Positions 26,519-36,545 are shown, counted from the first letter of the stretch. The stretch is DNA of 64,000 bases from Imperialibacter sp. EC-SDR9 (GCF_902498805.1 NZ_LR701583.1:1-64000), one strand, 5' to 3'. Notes: generated from the letters alone by a model not told the origin. Translations and numbers: made by a program.

Positions 26519-27180
26519 TGCCACACCATGTATTGGAGGGTGATTCGATAGACTTCCATTATGGAAGCCACAGCGTGTTGGCTGGTGCCTACATTAAGTG
26601 TGAAACTGGTAAGGTAACGGGCTTGCTGGGCAGAAATGGTGCAGGAAAGTCAACACTATTCAATATCCTGTTTGGCACTGCCAGTCCCGGAGGCGGTTCG
26701 GTAAGATGGAATTCGAAATATATCACGAGCGCTTTCCAAAAACGAGGGCTAGTCAGTTATATGCCGCAGTTTGCCAGTATTCCTACTCACCTCACATTTA
26801 AGGAGCTATTGACGCTGTTCGATTGTGACGGTAATCAAGTTGAGAGGGTTTTATGCCACGAAGTGGTCAAAAAGCATTTCAATACACGGTTTTCTAAGCT
26901 TTCTACAGGTGAAAGAAAACTACTGGAAGCACTGCTCTTCCTCCATTCCAGAAGTCATTTCGTTCTGCTGGATGAGCCCTTCTCCTTTTTATCACCTTTG
27001 CAGGTTGAGCAATTGTTGCCCGTTATCCGATCTCAGGCACAAGTGAAAGGTATCTTGCTAACTGACCATCGCTACCAGCAGGTTATCGACAGCAGCGACA
27101 CCGTGCTTCTGTTGAAAAATGGTTCCATTAATCTTATCCAGGGCATTGGAGGCCTAAAACACGCCGGCTATGCCAGATAG
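26515..27180 (+). CDS. Orphan ABC transporter ATPase
   Basis: A 221-residue ATP-binding cassette. Walker A is GRNGAGKST (39-47), the signature is LSTGE (129-133, against the usual LSGGQ), Walker B is LLDEP (151-155), and the H-loop lies in LLTDHRYQ (about 182-189). Nothing else in the window resembles a conventional permease or substrate-binding protein for it. Its partner may be the 100-residue membrane protein encoded just upstream. It is unlike LPS-type ATPases in its signature and I do not assign a cargo. Confidence 0.9.
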   Translation: MMPHHVLEGDSIDFHYGSHSVLAGAYIKCETGKVTGLLGRNGAGKSTLFNILFGTASPGGGSVRWNSKYITSAFQKRGLVSYMPQFASIPTHLTFKELLTLFDCDGNQVERVLCHEVVKKHFNTRFSKLSTGERKLLEALLFLHSRSHFVLLDEPFSFLSPLQVEQLLPVIRSQAQVKGILLTDHRYQQVIDSSDTVLLLKNGSINLIQGIGGLKHAGYAR

Positions 27181-27188
27181 CTTAGTTA

Positions 27189-28670
27189 TTACTTCTTAAT
27201 CAACCTGAACACCTCGCCACTTGCACTGCTTTTCAGGATATAAACACCAGCCTGAAGGTCGTTCAAGTCAACTGTGTTTTGGAAAGGTGCCAGCTCTACT
27301 GTTTTAATAAGCACACCAGACTGATCGAAGATATTGATCGCAACTGCTTCAGTTGATACGCTGCCTTCAGACAGGGTCAGCTCGGTGCCTGATAACGGAT
27401 TAGGATAGGCGCTGAAAGACGAGGTAGCGAACCTACTTTTTTCGATGCTCAGCACTTTGAATATCTCAGTATATCCGTCGAAGTCGAAAGACTGGAGTCT
27501 GTAGTACAAACGGCCAGAAGGAGCTGAAGTGTCCGTATAAGAATAATCATTCAATACTTCTGACCAACCTTCGCCATTGATTTGAGCAATCTCTTGGAAG
27601 TCAACACCGTTGGTTGAACGTTGTACTGAAAAGTATTCGAAATTCTCTTCCATAGAAGTTGTCCATTTCACAAGGATATGTTGCCCCGACTTGGCCACGG
27701 TGAAAGCAGCAAGTTTGATAGGGAGAACCACTGCTGAGTAGCTTCCAAGGTCAAAGGGACTGCTAGAGGGAGGGTTGGTATAATCATGACCGTTTACAGT
27801 CGATCCATTATTTGACATTTGAAAATTACCACCCCAAGTCGCTGTTCCAGTGCCATTGATCTGCGAACCACCTGAAGGGTTTCCTAGTCTAATATGCTGT
27901 GCAACGGTTATTGTTCCGTCAATAGTGGCAGAGGTACCACCGCTTACCGCAAAGTGTCTTCCCACTGTAAGCTTTCCTGTAGGTGTTATCGTCATCATCG
28001 GTGTACCTGTACCAGGGCCTGATGATAAAGTCAAGTCTCTGTCGATGTTTACGTCACCGCTGATATTGAACCGGCCAGCTCCGCCAGATGAGCTTGCGTC
28101 CCTGTCAACGTCGAGATAACCACCCTGATACACGTTGAACACGCCATTCATCGCCAGGTCGCTTGTCACACGGCCATTTCCATAAAGGTTGACCACGGCA
28201 TCACTATTGCTCGTCACTTCCATACTTCCAGCGGTAAAAGAAGAACCTGATTTAATCGTCAAGGTACTTCCGTAAGTGACAGTCAATTTACCAGTAACCA
28301 CAAGCGTTCCAGAGTTGATCGTGAGAGAAGTAGCGGGAATTGTCAAATCACCATTTATTGTAATTGTTCCGTTGGAAACAAAATTGGTGATATTGGACAA
28401 TGTAAGGTTTCCTGTAGAAGTGAAAGTTTTTCCAGTCGCAAGGGTAACGTTACCCAAGCCGTTGATAGACCCACTGGTAGTGCCGGTGATATTGTGATTG
28501 ACCGTTACGTTGTTCTTTGGTCCAGCCCATTCAGTAGGTACGGCGTTACCGTTCCATGTGGTTCCGGTGTGCCAGTTGCCATTTGCCTTTGAGGTGTAGG
28601 TCGTTTGTGCGCTTGCGGCGTAAAAGGCTAAAAAAACTAGTACTAAAGTGATTGAGAATCCTGATTTCAT
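27189..28670 (-). CDS. Secreted protein with T9SS type A sorting domain
   Basis: A 493-residue protein: signal peptide (1-21, ending ASAQ), a long Thr/Gly/Asn/Ser-rich beta-strand region (about 30-290; repeated TITINGDLTIPATSLTI-like turns, a probable beta-helix or G8-like fold), a fibronectin-like segment (about 310-400) and a C-terminal type IX secretion sorting domain (about 415-493; FSAYPNPLSGTELTL, VYILKSSASGEVFRLIKK). This tag directs export across the outer membrane in Bacteroidota that have the T9SS. The substrate bound or digested is unknown. It converges on the ABC ATPase gene with an 8-bp gap. Confidence 0.85.
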   Translation of the reverse strand: MKSGFSITLVLVFLAFYAASAQTTYTSKANGNWHTGTTWNGNAVPTEWAGPKNNVTVNHNITGTTSGSINGLGNVTLATGKTFTSTGNLTLSNITNFVSNGTITINGDLTIPATSLTINSGTLVVTGKLTVTYGSTLTIKSGSSFTAGSMEVTSNSDAVVNLYGNGRVTSDLAMNGVFNVYQGGYLDVDRDASSSGGAGRFNISGDVNIDRDLTLSSGPGTGTPMMTITPTGKLTVGRHFAVSGGTSATIDGTITVAQHIRLGNPSGGSQINGTGTATWGGNFQMSNNGSTVNGHDYTNPPSSSPFDLGSYSAVVLPIKLAAFTVAKSGQHILVKWTTSMEENFEYFSVQRSTNGVDFQEIAQINGEGWSEVLNDYSYTDTSAPSGRLYYRLQSFDFDGYTEIFKVLSIEKSRFATSSFSAYPNPLSGTELTLSEGSVSTEAVAINIFDQSGVLIKTVELAPFQNTVDLNDLQAGVYILKSSASGEVFRLIKK

Positions 28671-28865
28671 TTCGCTGGTTGTTTCAATTAATAGTTCAAA
28701 TCTATTACTGAATACGCAGCCTGACTAACGCCGGAGGGCAGCATTCGACGAATGAAGACTATGACTCGATATGAGCAGTTAATCTATCTATAGACGAGTT
28801 TTGGTGTTTTACATCAAATGGCAAAAGTTGGAATTTTTTGCTCGGAAGGGGTTTCGGCGTGCTTT
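28671..28865. other. Intergenic region with short palindromes
   Basis: A 195-bp stretch between the T9SS protein start and the GntP stop. CATTCG and CGAATG arms with a one-base centre form a palindrome at 28742-28754, and TCTATCTATAGA-like small dyads follow. It presumably holds the T9SS gene promoter, but no -33/-7 pair is convincing. Confidence 0.35.
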
Positions 28866-30212
28866 TTACAGAAGTACCAAAAAGGCCAAAATTGCAATTA
28901 AAAGAATAGAGGTGCCCTGCAGCAGCGACATGATGGTGATGGTGCGGTAAGCGACTTTGATATCCTTGATGCCTGAAAACTGAGCCACAACCCAAAAGAA
29001 AGAGTCGTTGGCGTGAGACACCGTCATCCCTCCCCCACCAATGGCTGCCACCATGAGCACAATGCCAGTGGGATTATCAAGCCCACCAAGCGACAGCAAA
29101 GGCCCAAGTATGGAAGAGGTAATCACCATAGCCGAAGTGGTAGACCCCTGGGAGGTCTTAAGAATGGCTGTGAAAACAAAGCCCGCCAGAATAAAGTAGA
29201 TACCACCGGCATCTCCGCCGCTCAGCCAACCTTCCACCATCTGTGCCATGGGGGTTGCCTTTAGCACTGCACCGAAAGCTGCACCAGCTCCGGTAAGTAT
29301 AAGCACAGGACCAGCCTGCACAAGGCCCTCCTGAAAAGAGGATGATTTTTCTCCCCGACCAATGAACTGCAGAAGCGGCGTAGCCATGAGCAAGCCCACC
29401 AGCAGGGCTATGACAGGGTTTCCAAAAAAGACCAGGGCATCTGTCAGGTTATTTTGAAAACCGACAAACTGAGCAACCGAGCCCAGGCCAATCAAAAGCA
29501 GCGGAACGAAAATAGGACTCATGGAAAGACCAAGAGAAGGCAGCGACTGGTCGGAAAGGATGGGAGCATCGCTCAGGTCAGACTCATAGGGATACTTCGT
29601 GAAAATATATTTTGAATAGGCGACAGCAATTAAAACCACCGGGATGGAAATAAGCAGTCCTGAAATGATCACCAAACCTAAGTAGCTTTCGCCGCCCAGG
29701 TTACCTGCTGCTGCAATCGGTCCGGGCGTTGGCGGCACAAGGGTGTGTGTGGTATACATGCCACCAGCCAATGAGAGAAACAGCGAACCCGCCGCAATAT
29801 TTCGCTTTTGAGCCATGACGTGACAAAGCCTTGAGAGGATGATAAATCCTGAATCGCAGAAAACTGGAATACTAACGAGTGCTCCAAGGAAACCAATACC
29901 AAGCTCAGGGCTCTTTCGTCCAATCGTTTGAAGGATGAATTCAGCGATTTTTACAGCAGCGCCGGACTTCTCCAGAATCACGCCCAAAATGCTGCCCAAT
30001 ATGATCACGATACCAATGCCGCCGATGATGCTCCCGAAGCCGTCGTTGATAAAACCAACCACCTTGATGGCAGGAATGCCCACCACAATGCCCACAAGCA
30101 GCGAAGCGATCAATAACATGATAAAGGGATGCACTTTGAAAACGGAAGCCCCAACAACAATCAGCACGACAGCCAAAAGGATGACAACAAGCAGTAGCGG
30201 GCCTTCTATCAT
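28866..30212 (-). CDS. GntP-family gluconate/hexonate permease
   Basis: A 448-residue polytopic inner-membrane carrier of the GntP/gluconate:H+ symporter family. Conserved segments include GFGSIIGGIGIVIILGSILG, FVFTAILKTSQGSTTSAMV and GGMTVSHANDSFFWVV. It likely imports gluconate or another sugar acid, which fits nearby uronate and GMC/PQQ sugar-oxidation genes, but the substrate is not determined. It is transcribed alone; no gluconate kinase or dehydratase is in the window. Confidence 0.92.
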   Translation of the reverse strand: MIEGPLLLVVILLAVVLIVVGASVFKVHPFIMLLIASLLVGIVVGIPAIKVVGFINDGFGSIIGGIGIVIILGSILGVILEKSGAAVKIAEFILQTIGRKSPELGIGFLGALVSIPVFCDSGFIILSRLCHVMAQKRNIAAGSLFLSLAGGMYTTHTLVPPTPGPIAAAGNLGGESYLGLVIISGLLISIPVVLIAVAYSKYIFTKYPYESDLSDAPILSDQSLPSLGLSMSPIFVPLLLIGLGSVAQFVGFQNNLTDALVFFGNPVIALLVGLLMATPLLQFIGRGEKSSSFQEGLVQAGPVLILTGAGAAFGAVLKATPMAQMVEGWLSGGDAGGIYFILAGFVFTAILKTSQGSTTSAMVITSSILGPLLSLGGLDNPTGIVLMVAAIGGGGMTVSHANDSFFWVVAQFSGIKDIKVAYRTITIMSLLQGTSILLIAILAFLVLL

Positions 30213-30289
30213 GATAGAGCAGGATTGGTTTTCGGATCAATAATAAAATTTGTTCTGGATAAAAGGGCTCCATTTATCATATTCATGCC

Positions 30290-30991
30290 ATGGAACAACT
30301 ACCCTCAAATAGAGATGCTACATTTGCAGATCAACTCCTTGCGTTTTTGGCAGACCTTGAGTGGCCTGAAGTGCCAAAGGAAGTGGAAGTGATGAATCCT
30401 TATGCAGACGCAACGGCATGGGCGCTTACGCAGACTTTTTACAGAAAATACTATTCGGACAATCAGGCCAGAAGCCTCATCATTGGCATTAACCCGGGTC
30501 GTTTCGGCGGTGGGGTAACGGGCATTCCGTTCACCGACCCCTTGAAACTACAGGACGTCTGCGGTATTGAAAACAACCTCGCCAGAAAGCAGGAGCTTTC
30601 CTCAACGTTTATCTATCACATGATTGCTGCCTTTGGTGGCCCGGAAGCTTTCTACAAATACTTCTGCTTTTCGGCTGTGTCGCCGGTGGGCTTTACCATG
30701 CATGGCAAAAACCTCAACTACTACGATCACAAGGAGCTGCAAACCAAACAATGGGTGGATTTCATGACCAACTGCTTCGAAAGCCAGCTACAAATGGGCG
30801 TCAACCGTGAGGTGGCCTACGTGCTTGGGCAGGGACAAAACCTCAAGTTTCTCTCAAAGTTGAATGATGAAAAGTGCTTTTTCAAAAAGCTGGAAGTGCT
30901 GCCACATCCCAGGTGGGTGATGCAGTACAGGCTGAAGCGGCTGGAGGAGTTTATCAACGTCTACATTGACAAACTTTCCGTTCATAGCTAG
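30290..30991 (+). CDS. SMUG2-like uracil-DNA glycosylase-family protein (DUF4918)
   Basis: A 233-residue member of the uracil-DNA glycosylase superfamily, related to SMUG2 (DUF4918). The active-site motif GINPGRFGGG (66-75) followed by TGIPF, and LPHPR (204-208) in place of the HPSPR-type motif, are visible. SMUG2 enzymes excise deaminated bases; family members differ in preference, so the lesion is not named. It sits alone, divergent from gntP and converging on the alpha/beta hydrolase gene with a 19-bp gap. Confidence 0.8.
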   Translation: MEQLPSNRDATFADQLLAFLADLEWPEVPKEVEVMNPYADATAWALTQTFYRKYYSDNQARSLIIGINPGRFGGGVTGIPFTDPLKLQDVCGIENNLARKQELSSTFIYHMIAAFGGPEAFYKYFCFSAVSPVGFTMHGKNLNYYDHKELQTKQWVDFMTNCFESQLQMGVNREVAYVLGQGQNLKFLSKLNDEKCFFKKLEVLPHPRWVMQYRLKRLEEFINVYIDKLSVHS

Positions 30992-31010
30992 CTGCTTTTC
31001 ATGAGAGCCA

Positions 31011-33239
31011 TCACTTTCTAAACCCAATATTATCAAGGTAAACAATCCCCTTCGACGGTTTTCCAAACTCAAAGCTTATCTCAGTTAGCCCGGGCCAATT
31101 AAGCTCAGCGTCGCTCACGTCTATTTCCACATACTCAAAATGTGGCTCCCAAAAGACGTTGAAGCGGTCTTTGGTCATCTTATCCGATTTGAAATAGTGC
31201 GATTCTGCCCTGGGTGCCAACACATGATAATCCGCCAGTTGCTTTTCAAGAACCACGCCCGCACTGTCTTTGAAAACAATCCTGAAATCAGGAAACAGCT
31301 CCCCCGTGATCGAATCCAACAGGTCTTTGTCTCCATGCGACAAGTCGAACACAAACCGGCTGGGGTTGAACGCCTCTCCTAAGCCGTTCGGGAAGCTTAC
31401 TTTATAGGTCGCTGTACTCCCTGACGCTGAGTCAAGCTGCCAGCCAAGCAGGAGTGCATTGTTTTCCTGAAATAGCTTGCCCTTATATTGCATCAGCTCT
31501 TCTCTGAACACTTTGAAGCTGTCGGCTTCGGCTTTTCCATTACCAAAGCTTTCAATGTCAATATCAGATTCGAAGTCTTCCAGCATGGCTATCTGATTGT
31601 CCTGATATACAACACTGATATTGTTTTTGGGTAACCACTTGCCGGCGGACCATCTGTTTCTGAACACAGCCCTGTAATCGGCCTGATCAAAAAGCGCTGC
31701 CCTGAGAAACGCACCGATCATTACCTTTGCGGTTTTACGCTGTATTTCTCCATCTACCAGCGGGGTTTTGTTGAGCAGATAGCTATAGGGAGGCCCGGCA
31801 TCGTTGGCTCCCCAAATGGTGTTGAACTGCCCATGGTTGGCCCCATGAATGAGAACGCCTGCTTTGAAAGTGCTGTTTGTCAATTCCGCCCTTCTGTATT
31901 GGCGAAGCCCGTAAAAGCTATCTTCATCGCTGTCCAGCGAGCCCTGAAGCGCCAGGAAATTCACGCCTTTCAGTTCCATGCGCCTCTCATAACGGTAATC
32001 GGTCTGAGCCAGGGCAATTACCCCTTTAATGCCGAAATGAAAGTCAAAAGCTTCCAGCGCATTGTCTGGAAAAGCGGGAAGCTCATTGAAGGCCGCTGCA
32101 ATACTTACTGCCTCTCCTCCCCTGCTGTGACCAATCAGCGCTATTCTGTCCAGATCAACTTTTCCAAACAGCTCATGAGTTTTATCCTTATTCCATTGTT
32201 GCCACTGCTGCAAGTGCTTCAGCAGCAGCCAACCCCTGGCGGGCATTTCCTTGCCGCCAAAATCTCCATCAGGTGAGCCATTCAGAAAGTTTTCGTCAAC
32301 GGACACCATGATGATGCCGTTTGAGGCCATCCACTCACCCAGGTAGGCATAACCGGGGTCGGAGTACTCCAGCATGGAGTGATTCCCATGTACGGTGAGT
32401 ACGATAGGGAATGGCCCTGCCCCCTCCGGCATCCAAACGAGTCCGTTTACAGGAAGCTTTTTTGGCCCAAAACCCCAGTATTTTTCTCTGCCCTTATGTT
32501 TGTCGCCTTTCCAGGCTGGAATGATCCGGGAACCATCAACGGTAGGGGTAACAAACTTCGCCTCCTTAGCAAACTGTTTCCGTCTCTTGCTATCTCCCGA
32601 CCCATAGCTAAAAGTCTTCACTCCAAAAGTGCCATTCAATGTAGGGTCGGCCAGGGTCAACTGGGTACCCTTCTTCGGTGGAGTGGTAGGCAGCGTTGCC
32701 TCCTCCGGACTCCCGACGTAAGTAAGCCAATAGAACCCGACGACGAGAATAAGCGAACCAACCGACCCCAGCATGAACGCAAGATTGAGAAAGGTCTTCG
32801 ATGATTTCTTTTTAGAAAAAGTGCCCAGCAAAAAGGCTGACAAAGGCAACGCCGTTAGCCATACGCCCACCGCTCCCAACCAGTAGTATTGGGGTGGGAA
32901 ACGAAAAAAGTTACTCCCGATGAGCCAACAAACCGTTATCGAAGATACAACCAATGCACCCACTGGTGCCTGCCGCTTGTTCACCCAACGATCCAAGTGA
33001 AAATACATGAGCCCGAGACCATATTGGGCAGCTATTCCGTAGATAATTCCGAGCACCAGGTTCACCTCCCGGGGATCATAGCTTCGGAAGTAGTAAGCCG
33101 CAGTTGCAGCAAAGGCAACATTCGAAATTGCCAAACCAAACAGCACTGATTTCTTTAAACGGTCTTTTCGCTTCTTACTCGTTAAGATTTTTTTCCATGG
33201 GTTCAAAAACCCCCAAACCTTAGGTTGATTTGATTTCAA
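31011..33239 (-). CDS. Large membrane-anchored alpha/beta hydrolase
   Basis: A 742-residue protein. The N-terminal third (about 25-200) has several membrane segments. The middle contains an alpha/beta hydrolase core with GHSRGGEAV carrying the nucleophile Ser, an oxyanion region FPIVLTVHGNHS, and an extended C-terminal beta-rich region (about 560-742). It resembles dienelactone hydrolase or chlorophyllase-type enzymes plus a lectin-like end; exact substrate unknown. It converges on the SMUG2-like gene and is divergent from serA. There is no sign of truncation. Confidence 0.75.
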   Translation of the reverse strand: MKSNQPKVWGFLNPWKKILTSKKRKDRLKKSVLFGLAISNVAFAATAAYYFRSYDPREVNLVLGIIYGIAAQYGLGLMYFHLDRWVNKRQAPVGALVVSSITVCWLIGSNFFRFPPQYYWLGAVGVWLTALPLSAFLLGTFSKKKSSKTFLNLAFMLGSVGSLILVVGFYWLTYVGSPEEATLPTTPPKKGTQLTLADPTLNGTFGVKTFSYGSGDSKRRKQFAKEAKFVTPTVDGSRIIPAWKGDKHKGREKYWGFGPKKLPVNGLVWMPEGAGPFPIVLTVHGNHSMLEYSDPGYAYLGEWMASNGIIMVSVDENFLNGSPDGDFGGKEMPARGWLLLKHLQQWQQWNKDKTHELFGKVDLDRIALIGHSRGGEAVSIAAAFNELPAFPDNALEAFDFHFGIKGVIALAQTDYRYERRMELKGVNFLALQGSLDSDEDSFYGLRQYRRAELTNSTFKAGVLIHGANHGQFNTIWGANDAGPPYSYLLNKTPLVDGEIQRKTAKVMIGAFLRAALFDQADYRAVFRNRWSAGKWLPKNNISVVYQDNQIAMLEDFESDIDIESFGNGKAEADSFKVFREELMQYKGKLFQENNALLLGWQLDSASGSTATYKVSFPNGLGEAFNPSRFVFDLSHGDKDLLDSITGELFPDFRIVFKDSAGVVLEKQLADYHVLAPRAESHYFKSDKMTKDRFNVFWEPHFEYVEIDVSDAELNWPGLTEISFEFGKPSKGIVYLDNIGFRK

Positions 33240-33366
33240 ACGTATGCAGTTAAATATGAAGTCATTTATTTAAAAGGATGGGTGCGTTTACTATGCTTTT
33301 TATTGAACTGTGTTCATTCTTCAGTCGAGAATATACTTAACTTAGTGCGCTTAAAACAAGCCATAA

Positions 33367-35259
33367 ATGGAAGAAAGGAAATTCTTCGTCATTGATTTTG
33401 ACAGCACCTTTACAAAAGTTGAAGCCCTGGACGTGTTATGTGAGGTATCTTTAGACGGAAGGCCGGAAAAAGAAGAAGTACTTCAAAAAATCAAGGACAT
33501 CACAGATTTAGGGATGGAAGGCAGCATCGATTTCAGAGAATCACTGAAACGCAGGCTCGATCTTCTGCAAGCACATAAAAACCACTTGCCGCCACTTATC
33601 GAAAGGCTGAACAAACTCATTACCAAGTCGGTAAAGCGCAACAAAGACTTTTTTGAGACCTATAGCGACAATATTTTCATCATTAGTAATGGCTTCAAAG
33701 AGTTCATCGTCCCTATTGTAACTCCCCATGGAGTAAAGGCTGAAAACGTATTTGCCAATGAGTTCCGTTTTGACGACAAAGGAAACATCATTGGCTTCGA
33801 CGAGAACAATATCTTATCGAAAAGTAACGGAAAGCCAGCCTTGATTAAGTCTCTGAACCTTGATGGCGAGGTATATGTTATCGGCGATGGATATACCGAC
33901 TATGAAATAAAGGCGGCAGGCTTCGCCAAGAAATTCTATGCCTTCACCGAAAATGTATCCAGGAAAAAAGTAACTGATAAAGCAGACCATATAACACCAT
34001 CCTTCGACGAATTTTTGTACATGAACAAGATGAACACCACCCTTTCTTACCCTAAGAATCGAATCAAAGTACTTTTGCTGGAGAACATCCACCCAAGGGC
34101 CATAGAAATACTAAAAGAAGAAGGCTATCAGGTAGAGGTTCACGCAGCCGGCCTCGATGAAGATGAGCTCATCGAGCGCATCAAAGACGTTTCTATTCTT
34201 GGTATCAGGTCAAAAACCCAGGTCACCAAAAAAGTACTGGAAAGTGCTCAACGGCTTATTTCCATCGGTGCCTTTTGCATTGGCACCAACCAGATCGACC
34301 TGGAAACGGCAGAAAAGAAAGGCGTGGCAGTATTCAATGCACCATTTAGTAATACACGTTCGGTAGTGGAGCTGGCCATTGGCGAAATGATTCTTTTGAT
34401 CCGTAACCTGCCCGATAAAATTGCAAAAATGCATGACGGCGTATGGAACAAGTCGGCCAACAACAGCTTCGAAATCAGAGGCAAAAACCTGGGCATTATC
34501 GGTTACGGCAATATAGGCTCTCAGCTTTCTGTCTTAGCTGAATCGATGGGCATGAAGGTGCATTTCTTTGACGTGGAAGAAAAGCTGGCGCTGGGTAATG
34601 CCACCAAATGCAATACGCTGGACGAGCTGCTGGCTATTTCCGACGTTCTTAGTCTTCACGTGGATGGCAGAAAAACCAACAAAAACATCATTGGTGCTGC
34701 TGAGTTCAAGAAAATGAAAGATGGTGTGATCTTCATGAACCTGAGCCGTGGTCATATCGTTGACATCAAAGCGTTGAAAGATGCCATTGTATCAAAAAAA
34801 GTGAGTGGTTGTTCAGTGGATGTATTTCCGCATGAGCCCATCAGCAACAACGAAGAGTTTACCAGTGAGTTGAGAGGGTTACCTAACACCATCCTCACTC
34901 CGCATATTGGCGGCAGCACGCTGGAAGCTCAGGAAAACATCGCTACCTACGTGCCCAACAAAATGATTGAGTATGTGAACACTGGCTCCACCAGCGGCAG
35001 TGTCAACTTCCCTAATGTGACATTACCATTGCTCAAGGAGGCTCACAGGTTGTTGCATATTCATGAGAACATACCTGGCATTATGGCCAAAATCAACCAG
35101 GTGTTTGCCAAGCATGAAATCAACGTTGTTGGGCAGTATTTGAAAACCAATGAGTTGACGGGCTACGTCATCGCCGACATCAACAAGAAGTATGATAAAG
35201 AAGTGCTGACCGACCTTAAGGCGATTGAGGGGACGATCAGGTTCAGGGTGTTGTACTAA
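33367..35259 (+). CDS. serA: Fused phosphoserine phosphatase-like and D-3-phosphoglycerate dehydrogenase
   Basis: A 630-residue fusion. Residues 1-225 are a HAD phosphatase: DFDSTF (D10, D12), IISNG and GDGYTD give the three HAD motifs. Residues about 235-550 are D-3-phosphoglycerate dehydrogenase: GIIGYGNIGSQLS is the NAD fold, VFMNLSRGHIVD-like FMNLSRGHIVD and TPHIGGST are active-site segments. The end (about 555-630) is an ACT domain with HENIPG, the usual serine-binding motif. Together these catalyse the first step (3-phosphoglycerate to 3-phosphohydroxypyruvate) and the last step (phosphoserine to serine) of serine synthesis. The aminotransferase SerC is not in the window. The terminator at 35264-35302 follows. 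Confidence 0.9.
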   Translation: MEERKFFVIDFDSTFTKVEALDVLCEVSLDGRPEKEEVLQKIKDITDLGMEGSIDFRESLKRRLDLLQAHKNHLPPLIERLNKLITKSVKRNKDFFETYSDNIFIISNGFKEFIVPIVTPHGVKAENVFANEFRFDDKGNIIGFDENNILSKSNGKPALIKSLNLDGEVYVIGDGYTDYEIKAAGFAKKFYAFTENVSRKKVTDKADHITPSFDEFLYMNKMNTTLSYPKNRIKVLLLENIHPRAIEILKEEGYQVEVHAAGLDEDELIERIKDVSILGIRSKTQVTKKVLESAQRLISIGAFCIGTNQIDLETAEKKGVAVFNAPFSNTRSVVELAIGEMILLIRNLPDKIAKMHDGVWNKSANNSFEIRGKNLGIIGYGNIGSQLSVLAESMGMKVHFFDVEEKLALGNATKCNTLDELLAISDVLSLHVDGRKTNKNIIGAAEFKKMKDGVIFMNLSRGHIVDIKALKDAIVSKKVSGCSVDVFPHEPISNNEEFTSELRGLPNTILTPHIGGSTLEAQENIATYVPNKMIEYVNTGSTSGSVNFPNVTLPLLKEAHRLLHIHENIPGIMAKINQVFAKHEINVVGQYLKTNELTGYVIADINKKYDKEVLTDLKAIEGTIRFRVLY

Positions 35260-35263
35260 AAAC

Positions 35264-35302
35264 AATAATGGAGCCCATGTTTGGCGAATTGGCTCCATTA
35301 TT
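35264..35302 (+). terminator. Terminator hairpin after serA
   Basis: A perfect 12-bp stem: AATAATGGAGCC (35264-35275) and GGCTCCATTATT (35291-35302), with a 15-base loop. It starts 4 bp after the serA stop. The T-rich 3' side resembles an intrinsic terminator, although a long T run is missing. Confidence 0.7.
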
Positions 35303-35480
35303 ATTATCCAGGTCAGCTGCCTGGGGTTAAGGAATACTGTGTACGATACTATGTTCTGCACTATTCCGTTGCTTCATCCATCTACCTGTGGATACATTAA
35401 TCTTCAACGGCATCCGGTCGGTTTGAAAGCATGATTCTAACCGCCCCTCAATCAAGTCGCCAATTGTTGCACAATCAGCG

Positions 35481-36392
35481 TCACATAGCGGTGGTGCTCT
35501 TCCTTTTCGGACTTACCTGTAGCATGAAAGCAAGCGAGCGGTATCCATATGCATGCATTTGAGTTTGCTTTTTGAATACCTTTACACCAATTTGAATGGC
35601 ATCATTGTAGCATAATCCTGCAAAAACATTGGATGTGTTATTATGACTATTATTGTTTGAATATTGTGCACCAACAAACGCCCATTTGCCAATGTAGGCC
35701 GTTGCATTCAAATTCAATATTGCCGGAAGTTCACCCGGCAGGGCATAAAGTGCCGATGGCGTCAACTTCAGCCATTTATTTAGTGTGAAATTCTGCTGCA
35801 AAAACGCAACTACTTTTGTTCTGCCCTCTATAACAGACAAACTGTTTGAATCGTCTATTGTGTAATATGTAATCGGATCGTTGATAACACTTAATCCCAC
35901 CCTGGCCCCTCTGACAAAAGAATAGCCCACCCCAAGGTCATAACCTAATGATTCGGCTCTTTCAACGCCGCTCAACACACTGCCTCCTGAAGAAAACAAT
36001 TTATCCCAGTCAGCCCTCCAGGATTTGTAGAATAGGGAACCTCCCAAAGCCAATCCGTTTCCGCTTCTCATTTTCCAGCGGTAATTGTACATTAAAGCTT
36101 GCTTCATTTCAGTATGTACACCTATGGTTTCCCTATTGAACATTGCTCCAAATCCACTGTTAATTTTTTCAATACGCTGGTCATATGAAAATGTAACGCT
36201 TGAGGGTGCCCCATCAATACCACTGGTTGGGATATTTGAAATCAACGTGAAGGTAGGATCGATCCGTTCACCCGCCATCGCTGGATTAATCAACATCGGG
36301 GATGCAAAATAAAAATCTTTAAATGGGGGCGTTTGGGATGAAGCTGCGCTGAGGGAAAAAACAGTCCCTACAAATAGTAAAATTCTTTTCAT
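35481..36392 (-). CDS. PorP/SprF-type outer-membrane protein (T9SS-related family)
   Basis: A 303-residue protein with a signal peptide (1-19) and the PorP/SprF family signature: FASPMLINPAMAGER at the mature N-terminus, then repeated antiparallel strands (GLALGGSLFYKSW, ALMYNYRWKMRSG, DLGVGYSFVRGARVGLSV) of an outer-membrane barrel. PorP/SprF proteins support T9SS secretion or surface attachment of T9SS cargo. This copy has no adjacent partner of the T9SS, so a cargo-specific role is possible but not shown. Confidence 0.85.
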   Translation of the reverse strand: MKRILLFVGTVFSLSAASSQTPPFKDFYFASPMLINPAMAGERIDPTFTLISNIPTSGIDGAPSSVTFSYDQRIEKINSGFGAMFNRETIGVHTEMKQALMYNYRWKMRSGNGLALGGSLFYKSWRADWDKLFSSGGSVLSGVERAESLGYDLGVGYSFVRGARVGLSVINDPITYYTIDDSNSLSVIEGRTKVVAFLQQNFTLNKWLKLTPSALYALPGELPAILNLNATAYIGKWAFVGAQYSNNNSHNNTSNVFAGLCYNDAIQIGVKVFKKQTQMHAYGYRSLAFMLQVSPKRKSTTAM

Positions 36393-36545
36393 TTTTGATG
36401 AAGACGAGGTGAGATAAAAGAAAAATCAGCCTTTCAAAAACACAAATTCACTCAAAAAACACCAAAAAAAAAAGTCAAGTATATAGTTAATAGCTGAATT
36501 CAAATTTTAGTAACCCATTAATCGAACTCAATTAAGATTAAAAAA

